From: Podospora pseudoanserina
Lineage: Eukaryota > Ascomycota > Sordariomycetes > Sordariales > Podosporaceae
Direction of reading: 5' to 3'
Length of the DNA stretch: 64,000 bases
Assembly: GCF_035222485.1 (NCBI RefSeq)
Contig: NC_085922.1
Coordinates: 1,317,001-1,381,000, forward strand
The stretch's first letter is position 1; each line of letters starts with the position of its first letter. The notes beneath the pieces were generated by a model that did no database searches, had not been told where the DNA came from, and saw nothing but the letters and a program-made list of their open reading frames with translations. Of the stretch, positions 26,791 through 35,908 are shown one piece after another. Position numbers and translations under genes: made by a program.

Positions 26791-29543
26791 ATGGCCACAG
26801 AACAGCATCTGGAGCAGCCGCCGTCGCCCTCGCGGCTCCCCATCACTGGTTCCGAGCCGTCGGTGATGAAGTTGACGCGCGGTCACTCATGCGTGCTGTG
26901 TCAACAACGCAAGGTTCGATGTGACAAGCAAAAGCCTTGCGCCAACTGCCTCAAGGCCCAGGTCGAGTGTCGCGTCGTGCCCCCACAGCCACCAAGACGC
27001 AGGAAGAAGAAGCCGCATGAGAGGGACCTCATCGAGAGACTTCGGAAATACGAGCACTTGATGTCCCAGCACGGCCTCTCCTTTGAACCCATCGCCCAGG
27101 ACCTCAGGCCCTCGGATAATGGAGACGACGTTGCCGATCTGGAGCAGGATCTGAGCGGGCTCAAGACCTCGCCCTCAAGCACCGCCGACCATGTCTCGCC
27201 AGATCAGGCCAATGATAAGTCAGTCTGCCCCCTAGCGAGGCAAGAAACACCGGGTCTTGCTGCGAGCTGACACTGCAGTGACCTTAGATCGAAATGGTAT
27301 CCCAATAACAGCTACTACAAAGACGTAGGTTGCGGTCTTTTTCATATCTCTTGTCACAAATGGGCCCCCACACTTTCATTCCTACCAAAACGCCGTGCCA
27401 GCCGCCCACATGCCTGGCTTGCCACCACCAGACGATTTAGTTTGATCTGATATATCAGATTGCTCCGGAGTGCCTGACATGTCACTAGCAATATCGCAAC
27501 GCCGACGATGACTCCTCGGACGAGGACTACGAGGGCCCAACGCTTCACCATGCCTACGATGCCATGTTCGACAACAACGATGGCTTCCCTTTCGTCGTGG
27601 GCGGCGCAACGCAAAGCGTGACTAGCCACCACCCACCAGCCATCCAAATGTTTCAGCTCTGGCAAATCTACATCAGCAATGTCAACCCTCTGCTCAAGAT
27701 CAACCACACACCGACACTCCAAGCCCAGATCATCAGTGCCAGCACGGCCATCAACAAGATATCGAGGCCCCTGGAGGCCTTGATGTTCGCCATCTACTTT
27801 GCCGCCATCACATCCATGAATGACGACGAGGTTCAAAGTACCTTTGGCGAAGACAAGGCAGTCTTGTTGGGAAAGTACCACCACGCCACCCAGCAGGCAC
27901 TTGTCAATGCTGGCTTCATGCGCTCGACCGACCTGGCCGTGCTCCAAGCCTTGTTCCTTTACCTGGTGCGTTTCTGACCCTGTCCCAGTTAGTCTCGCTG
28001 ATCTCGCTGTACTGACATCACCCAGCTCTGTGTTAGACAATATGTAGACCCACGATCCCTGTTTTGCCTGATCGGTATGGCGGTCAGAATAGCAACGAGG
28101 CTGGGAATTCACCGCGACGGAGCTCAGTTTGGCTTGACACCGTTTGAAACGGAACAGCGGAGACGCCTGTGGTGGCAGCTCGTCATATTCGACAAGCGAG
28201 TGGCGGAAATTACTGGTTCATCCATCACCGCATTGTCGACATGTGCAAGCGACTGCAATTTTCCCTCCAATGTCAACGATACAGACTTGAGCGTCCACGC
28301 CAAGGACCATCTGCCCCCGCACCATGGGCCGACGGAGATGGTATTTTGCCTCACCCGCATCGAGCTTACTGTAGCATCCAGCCAGACCGGCAACATGCGT
28401 CCTGGGCCCTCCACTCCCGGAGGCAGACCCGGGGTCAACAACAAGGCGCAGAAGGTGCAATATAGCCCTTCTCCATCCTCCCCGGACCTTGTCACCCATG
28501 TGGCCAACCAGACGCTGCCTCACGACCTGGCCAGTTTTCACCTGTATATTGAGAACAGGTATCTGAAGCATTGCGACCAACGCATCCCTCTTCACTCGTT
28601 CACATTGCTCATGACGCGCCAGGCGCTTTCCAAGCTCCGCGTCATCGACTTTTTGACTCGTAGTTCGGGGATCGAGAGTGTCAACCCAGCCGAGCGAGAG
28701 GAGCTTTTCATAGAAGCCATCAGGACGGTTGAGTTAGACAACATGATCCAGAGGGCTCCAGAACTGCAAGGGTTCCGGTGGTATACATACCAGCATTTCC
28801 CATTTCCCGCCTACATCTTTCTCATATCGGAGCTTAGAGTGCGAACGACGGGTAGCTTGTGCGAGCGGGCGTGGGACGCTATGATCGAAAATCACGACCG
28901 CCGGGGGTTACTTAGGAGGAATCTCCGGTCACCGTTACACATTGCGTTTGGACACTTCTTTGTGAAGGCGTGGGATGCGAGAGAGCAGGCCGAATTGCAG
29001 CTGGGGAGAGTGTTGCCAACGCCCCAGATTGTGACGCTGCTGAGGAACACGGTCTCCAAGATGAAGAGGCCGACGGGGCCGCCGTTGGATGGAGGTGACC
29101 ATCAGGCTAGTGTGCCCGGGCCGCCTGTCGCTCTGCCGCCGCCAATCGTCGGTGGGAATGACCCGCCACCGGGACTGTATCCAGGAAAGGGGATGCCGTT
29201 GACCCCCGAGACAACGGGGCCGGTGCCCGGAGCGGGGCCGCAGGTAGGACCGCCGGGAGGACCGCCGGGAGGACCAGGACCAGGGATGATGGCAATGGGT
29301 GATGCGCCCGTCATGTTTAATGGATATGAAGGCCTGAACCCCTTGTTCAACAGTGCCAGTGGACCTGGACCGGGAGGTGGACAAGTTGGCGGACCTGGGG
29401 GAGGAGGAGGGCCAGGTGGGATGGAAGAAATGGACTTCGGGCAGATGGACTGGAACTACCTGGTGCAGTACAGTTCTTTTGGGGCGTTCAACCCTGCTTA
29501 TTACCACCAGGGCGGCGCGGGTCCTGCGGGGAGTCACCCATGA
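26791..29543 (+). CDS. Zn2Cys6 transcription factor with Pro/Gly-rich C-terminus
   Basis: Exons 26791-27218, 27288-27324 (37-base microexon), 27489-27965 and 28026-29543; 819 residues. The frame is kept only with this arrangement. The first donor is GTCAGT and the second intron, 164 bases, is the longest-but-one that I placed in the window. The binuclear cluster is C34/C37/C44/C50/C53/C60, followed by a basic linker (PPRRRKKKPHERDLIERLRKY, shown in part) that may lead into a short coiled coil. A fungal-specific transcription factor domain spans about 210-520, including FCLIGMAVRIATRLGIHRDG. Residues about 680-800 are an unusual collagen-like run of GPP/GPG repeats, then a short acidic/aromatic segment that could be an activation patch. 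Nuclear regulator; targets unknown, though the divergent DHA2 pump is a candidate. Confidence 0.92.
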
Positions 29544-32500
29544 AAAACAGGGAACAGGAGGGCGGTTACCTGCGTCTACGGGCAGCGCCAGAATCCCGGG
29601 TGGCGTTTAGGTTCGGGGACTTGAGTGCCGTGCAGTGGTGGATGCGAGACCTGCAGATGCGGGCGAACTACCTAGGCGGACGGGCGTCGGGAGGATGACG
29701 ACTTGGGAGTCCATGCGAGGATGTATGACTCGGTCAAGTTCGGTTCGGGTTCGGGTGACTGAGGTGACTGTTGGTGTTTTTTTCCTGATCGGGATGGAAG
29801 AGGAGGTAAGATGGGAGGAGAGAAAGGAAGCACACCACTCACTTTTTTATTTGATGTTGGTTTTTTTGTCCATGATATTCATATGGCGGGATGGAGAGAT
29901 GTTGTTGATGATGTTTTGGAACTGTTTGGTGGTTTCAAGGTTTGAAAGAGATAAAGCGCGTGTGTGTGGTGGTGGTTCTCTTTTTTACTTCTTGATGCTA
30001 TATTGTTTTTTTGTTCCTGTTGGGTGCGAAGGTTGTCTATACCATGAAGCAAGAAGTTTCTTATATTAAGGTTAGGTTTCTTTTATTTTTGTTATATATG
30101 AATATAAAATGGAATAAAGGTTATATACCGCTCTTTACACACGCACAATCAAGAAGTCGGAGAGGGGAGAGAGGGAGGGAGGAATTTTTGAGCACATGAT
30201 GAAGGAAGGATGAATAGGATTTATGTTTGGGTCTGGCACGGGGGCATGCAATGCATGAGATTTCGGGTATATTACTAGCTTTTGAATCCCGATGGTGGTG
30301 GGCTGGATTGACAAGACCTAGTATTGAGAGCAGGCTGGTAAGGGTTCAGATATTGAATTCATGCGCAGAAGTGGGAGTGGCTTGCGGCGGCGGTACGGTG
30401 CGGGACGGGCGTTGGGGAAAAGACAACTGGTTGTCCGGAGGCGCGGTTTCACATGTAGGGTTCTTCTTTCGCTTTTTCATAGGTAGGGCGGGAGTTAGAT
30501 TGGGAGGGGAAGAAGGTGGGCGGGAAGCGTTGTTCGATTTTGGAATGGTACCCGATTTCCTGGAGGTGGCAAGAGAGGGTATGAGCATGTTTGGTAGAGG
30601 TGCTTGTGGGGAGTATGTAGGAAGTAATTTTTTTTTTTTTGGGGGAATTGGGGAGATAGGCTGTGAGACTGGTTGGCATGAGGTGAGGTAGGCATGTAAG
30701 TGTGAGGTGAGATAATACCCCGGGAGTTGTGACTGAGTGAGTGGTTGGTTGTTTTAGGCTGATAAGTGATATAACCAAGCTAACAGTTTCTACCCATCTA
30801 TGTATGAGCAAATTCAACGAGTTGTGGGTTCTGTACTGCGACACGGAAGCCGGACATTGAGGTCGGGCGACGTAAGGGATGCTCTCGACTCATCGTCTGC
30901 AGTTGGAATTACTCGATAATAGGGTAGCTCGGGGTTATCTTACCTACCCGACGCGAGAGTAGAATAGGTAGGTGGGCAATCAATCTATGGCGATGTAATG
31001 AGAGGGCAATATCTGAACTGTAATAATAAGCTTAGCTGTATATGCAATATGCTCGACTCTGTGTGAGCCGCGACAAGGTATAACTGCCCGGAGGTAAACT
31101 CGAACTCCGGGCATCAGTTCATTGTTCGGTGCGCGGCAGAGGGGTCAAGTCATTCATGGCCGTCCGGGACCGAGAATCTTGGACTTGGGGATTTTCTTTT
31201 CAAGCCGTAGTCTGCTGATGTTGTTCGGATTCGGAAACTTGATGTTTGGTGTTTGGGATGCATGTAGATGGTTTGTCCCCCCAAAGCAGCGTTTTGGCAG
31301 AGAGAGGCACACACACACATCTTCAAAGTATCTGTCTCTCTTTCCCACAGCCCTTCACTGTTCGACTTCACCTCTCTCACTCCGTGTCCATCAAGGTCCC
31401 CGTCCACGATCCCCATTAAAGTGGCAAAAAAACGTGGACAGCAAGGATACACAACAAAAAAAAGGCAGGTGTGGCTCACAGCCAAGCAAAAAAAATCAAT
31501 TGTGAGTGCACAACGCTGTAAATTCATCATGTGTCCTGTGCTCGTGGGTGGGCGCTATGCTGGCGGTTTTGCACTTTTCCCCCCCATTCTCTCCTGATCC
31601 AATAATGCAAACCTTTTTTCTCCCTTTTCCCATAAAATCCCTCCCTCACTTTTCACCCAACTTCATGCTTTCTTGGCAGAGAGTCCACACAACGGACACA
31701 ATTTGTGCAGCTGTCATCCATCTTCAACTTAGGATTTATCATCTTCGACTTGATTTACCATCTTACCATCTTCGACTTACAACTATAACCTCTTTTCAGT
31801 GATCCTTCTCCCAAAACACCAGCCATCCAGCTTGGGTATCAAACACACCCCGAATAACAGAGGATAAGAAGACATGATAGTCTACCCCTCTCCTTTTCAC
31901 ACTCTCTCTCTTCAACAACACACCCACTCAACCTTCACAACACCCATACATTTAACATCCTCACCAAATTCGACATTCAAAACTCAACACACATGAAACT
32001 CTTACAAGCACCAATCTTCATATCATCATTTCAAGATGTTAAAAAACAAAAAAAGAACGGATCCAAATTCTCCTTTCAATTTTATCTTTCCCATTCTTTT
32101 TTCCGACCAAAAAAAAACCCTACATTTTCGGCTTCCTTGGATCGGAAAAAAAAGGAACAGAAAGAAAGAAGAAAATAATCCAGTCCTATCGAGACCGGAC
32201 CCAACTATATCGCTTTCAAGGGAACAACAAGAAAAAAAAAAAAAAAAAACACACAACCGTTGTGGTTTAGTAACCGCCAAAAAGAAAAAGCAGCAGCAAA
32301 TCCCAAACCCAGCCCAAGATCCTCTTCCCCCTTCCCCCCCTTTCCGAGCCCTTATTTCCTTCCCATCCCTCCCTGAAAAGGTTTTACGCCCCAAGAAAAA
32401 AAACAACCAAAAAAGAAAGAGATCCCGAAAGTTCAGAAAGGTAAGAATGATTGATCGTGGTCAAAGGTCAGTTAAAACCAAGCCCACACCCTCTTCGTTT

Positions 32501-33085
32501 CCCACCTCCGTTTCCTTTCCTTTGCCTTTTTTTTCACCCTCTCCCTGCCATTAGTCACAAACACACATTCAACCACCCCCGAGCAATCCCATTCCATCTT
32601 TCAATTCATCCACCCCCCGTTTTGAGGGACCAGAAAAAAGACGGTGACCATCACCACCACATATTGAAAGAAACAACCAAAACCGAAAGGATATAATGAC
32701 CGAAACCAAGAAAAAGACAAGACCCGGGCCCGCTGCCAAACTCCAAGCCTGATTTCATATCATTAAGTTGATAAAAGTCGTCGAACCGCCTTTTTTGCGT
32801 TCGACCTAACAATAGCAGGAAAAAAAAAGGAAAGAAAAAGCAACCATGCAACTGACTTGCGCAGAGGAGGCCAATGCCGGATGTCGGTTTCCTCTCCCAT
32901 TACGCCTAGCTCTTTCTTCCTTGGATAAACGCTAACTGAAACCCAGCAGCTTTCTCCCAAAACACAATACAACATTTCGACATCTCTATATACTATTACA
33001 TGGGCATATTGTTCTATGCCACCACCCCCTTCGGTTTTGCCAGTGTCGTTATTGCCTTTCGTCACACACCAAGTGGTGGACTACA
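29544..33085. other. Intergenic between convergent Zn2Cys6 and SET genes
   Basis: 3.5 kb with no recognised protein. It contains a 13-base T run (30628-30640), a strong hairpin (31085-31113, listed separately), TAGGTAGG-type motifs around 30940-30972, and a striking G-poor, A/C/T-rich plus strand at about 31,600-32,750 with an 18-base A run (32232-32249). The latter resembles an mRNA leader; a 61-codon frame starts with ATG at 31993 but is Lys/Phe-rich and looks non-conserved. Confidence 0.5.
31085..31113. repeat. Perfect 9-bp inverted repeat (hairpin)
   Basis: TGCCCGGAG and its exact reverse complement CTCCGGGCA flank an 11-base spacer (GTAAACTCGAA). Seven of the nine pairs are G:C, so the stem would be stable as RNA or as a cruciform. 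The wider sequence does not fold into a tRNA cloverleaf. Function unknown; it is far from both neighbouring genes. Confidence 0.85.
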
Positions 33086-35908
33086 TCAATCCTTTGCAGT
33101 GGAGGACGGGGCAACTGAGCCGGTACTTTGGTTGTCGTTCCCACCGGTCTTGGGCGCGGTCGTCGAAGTCGTTGCACTGCCCGTCACAGCTGATGTTGAC
33201 GGCGCGGAACCCTCCGCTGGCGCAGACTTGGGCTCCTCTGTAGTCATGGAGGGGGGCCTGAGGCTTGTCGCGGCCGATGGTCGGCCTTCGTTTATCCTCC
33301 GCTTGTAGTCGCTTAGGCTCATCTTCTTCTTCACCGGACTAGGGGCGGGCGCTATGCCGTTGACTGATGGTGGACCAAATGGACTTGGAAATCCGTTGAC
33401 AGAGAAAGGTGACTGCATGACCGACCCGCCAGCAGATAACGGGGTGCCGGCGGATAAAGAGCCAGAAACCGGGCTGCCAAACGCAGGGACTGGAGGCATT
33501 TGCACCCGGAGATCGGGCGATTTGTGCTTCATCGACGCCATCGACAATGGGCTAACGACCGGTTTTGTAGTTGATGGGGCATCCGTCATGGCCACATCCT
33601 TGGAGCTGACAACTGTCGCTGGGCTGCTGTCGGGTCCCTTGGATGAAATCGGAGATGATAAAGATAATCCTTGACCGGGCGAAGCATCGGCCCCTGAGAC
33701 GGAACCGGCATGGTCAATCGCTCTTCGTTTTCTCCTTTCTTCCTCCTCGGCACGGAGCTGACGACGGTTATCCAAAGCTCTTTTCCTCAAAGCACATCCC
33801 ACCCTCCGCTGAGGCGTCGCTGTTTCTCGCTCAGGATCCGTCTGGACGGCAGCATCGACGTATACTGGTGGATCGGCAGTCGGTACCGGACGAGGAGGGG
33901 CAGCAGCGACTGAGCCTTTTCTAGAGGCTGCCTTTTTCGTATGACGACCATGCGGTGGGATGGTATGAGGGGAAGTGGGCGACCCGGATTTGCTTCGGAC
34001 AGAGGTACCCGTACCAGCGTCGGCATAGAGGCGGTCGGATAAACCATTTGATACGTTTGGTGTTTGCGCAGTCAACTTGGCTTTGGAAGCCCTTGAATGG
34101 GGTGCGGCAGTCCCATCTGACACCCGCTTCTTCTTACGGGGCGGTTGCTGCTGCTCCATGCGGCGGAACGAGTCTTCCACCATGGCAACCTTTCGCTTGT
34201 CGCGGTCCGTCGGCTCGGTAAGTATCCCAAGGGTATCGAATGAACCTTGACGCGCTGTTGGCGTCATGTCGCGACTCGGTGGTTTGCTGCGGGAGGAGCC
34301 AGATATCGACCTATGCTCGTGCTCAGGAGCATCATCCAAGTGGCCCTCACTAGGAGCTCGGCTGTTGGTGGCATGTCCTGTGCTGCTGGGCGAGATCGCA
34401 TGCTGAGCTTTCGGCTTGCGCTTCTTGGTCTTTTTTGGTTGTGTCTTGTTTAGGTGTTTTCTGTGAAACAAGGCAAACGCGCACTCGGGCCCTAGATCAC
34501 AAGCACACCCTCCAAATTCCGAAAGCACGATCGACACCCAGTTGGCGAGCTTTAGATACTCTTCCTCATCGGCGGCGACTTCAGACTGGGCACCCGTCAC
34601 CTCGTCGCCTAGACCAAGAATTCGGAGCATCCTCGCCTTCTGGGCGGTGGGGAACCTAAAGTCCCATGCTATCGTGATTTGTTCTCTGGGTGCAATGTCT
34701 CGCTCGCTCACGAGCCAGAAGTGATATTCGCCTTCGTCGGAAAGAAACGTGTCAAGGGCGGCATTTGGCCTGCAACTGCGCCTGACAAAGCGGGCCTCGG
34801 AACCCTCTCTTCGGGTATCGATATAAAGGGGGAGGAGAGGGTGAAAGAGTACAAAAGGGAGCGGGGTGGTGAGGTCGTCCCATCGATTCTCTAGTTCGGC
34901 ACAGTACTCGGTTTGGAAGCCAATGTGACCATTGACCTCCATAAGCAGCGAGTCCTTTTCGATTGTCGATGTCGCTCGGAGATCATGCCACTGCAACACT
35001 GTCCCTGGCGCGACATTTTTCCTGGTTTGTTGGACCTCAACCTTGCCCCTGAGCGAGCTGGCATTGTCAGGAAGCTTCGAAAATACATCTTTGCCTGACA
35101 GGCCTGTTTCTTTCTTCATCTTTTCCGGATTGCGCAGCCAACTCGTCATCGTGTTGGAGACTGACAGTCCGGCAAAACTGTTGACCTTGACATTCCGAAC
35201 AGACGGTTGCTCATTGCAGAGCAGCTGGAAGGTTTGGGAGTAGGTGTGTATCTCAAAGTCGTCGGGAAGATCGGGAGGGGTGGTGGCAGGACTCAAAGGG
35301 TGCGAGTGCGCTGCTTTGGCATTGCCATAGGAAGGACTTCGTTTCGGGCCCGGCGCGCTGATCGACTGACTAGACTTGTGTGAGCCCTTCGTCTTCTTGC
35401 TAGGCTGGCGGTTGTCGTGTGGAGCGGGATGTTTTGTCGCATGTTCTAAGCTGTGGTGGCCATGTCCGTTGATCTGGAGATCTGTTGGCTTTGGCTTCTT
35501 CTTGTGGCTCTTGGTGGGAGGGCGCTTCGGCTTCTTATCCGACGGCTCTGCCGCCAGGGGGCCTGCTATCCTGGCTCGCTGACGTTCATGTGCCTGCTGT
35601 GAATCGATGCTCCGTGGATCACAGTCCACGCAAGAATGCGGGAAGTCGGCAGCAGAGACATCCTCGACCTTATCGGGATAGTAGCACTCGATATGCTGCC
35701 ACGTTTCGCATGACTCGCAGAAGATAGTATTACCATCATCGTCTGGATAATTGCACACACACTTTATCGTGTATGGCTCTTCCTCGACAGGCTCCGGCCT
35801 CGGCAGATCATCTCGAACCGCAGCGGCTGCTGGAGGCAAAAACGAAGCTGGTGAAGTCTGATTAGGAGGCGCGAAAGGCGTCTGCAATGGTGGGAGCTTG
35901 TCTGTCAT
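33086..35908 (-). CDS. set3: PHD finger and SET domain protein, Set3/Set4 type
   Basis: Single exon of 940 residues; ATG at 35908. A PHD finger occupies about 50-96 with zinc ligands C50, C52, C64, C67, H72, C75, C93, C96. After a basic Lys/Pro/His-rich linker, a SET domain covers about 300-420: EVNGHIGFQ, then RFVRRSCRPNA and ITIAWDF near its end. In active SET methyltransferases the corresponding motifs are usually RFxNHSCxPN and ELxxDY, so the catalytic Asn-His pair and Tyr are replaced here, as in yeast Set3 and animal MLL5, which are thought not to methylate. The Set3 complex reads H3K4 methylation through its PHD finger and recruits histone deacetylases. The C-terminal half is low-complexity with basic patches. 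Set3 versus Set4 cannot be separated, because filamentous fungi usually have one gene. Confidence 0.88.
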   Translation of the reverse strand: MTDKLPPLQTPFAPPNQTSPASFLPPAAAAVRDDLPRPEPVEEEPYTIKCVCNYPDDDGNTIFCESCETWQHIECYYPDKVEDVSAADFPHSCVDCDPRSIDSQQAHERQRARIAGPLAAEPSDKKPKRPPTKSHKKKPKPTDLQINGHGHHSLEHATKHPAPHDNRQPSKKTKGSHKSSQSISAPGPKRSPSYGNAKAAHSHPLSPATTPPDLPDDFEIHTYSQTFQLLCNEQPSVRNVKVNSFAGLSVSNTMTSWLRNPEKMKKETGLSGKDVFSKLPDNASSLRGKVEVQQTRKNVAPGTVLQWHDLRATSTIEKDSLLMEVNGHIGFQTEYCAELENRWDDLTTPLPFVLFHPLLPLYIDTRREGSEARFVRRSCRPNAALDTFLSDEGEYHFWLVSERDIAPREQITIAWDFRFPTAQKARMLRILGLGDEVTGAQSEVAADEEEYLKLANWVSIVLSEFGGCACDLGPECAFALFHRKHLNKTQPKKTKKRKPKAQHAISPSSTGHATNSRAPSEGHLDDAPEHEHRSISGSSRSKPPSRDMTPTARQGSFDTLGILTEPTDRDKRKVAMVEDSFRRMEQQQPPRKKKRVSDGTAAPHSRASKAKLTAQTPNVSNGLSDRLYADAGTGTSVRSKSGSPTSPHTIPPHGRHTKKAASRKGSVAAAPPRPVPTADPPVYVDAAVQTDPERETATPQRRVGCALRKRALDNRRQLRAEEEERRKRRAIDHAGSVSGADASPGQGLSLSSPISSKGPDSSPATVVSSKDVAMTDAPSTTKPVVSPLSMASMKHKSPDLRVQMPPVPAFGSPVSGSLSAGTPLSAGGSVMQSPFSVNGFPSPFGPPSVNGIAPAPSPVKKKMSLSDYKRRINEGRPSAATSLRPPSMTTEEPKSAPAEGSAPSTSAVTGSATTSTTAPKTGGNDNQSTGSVAPSSTAKD

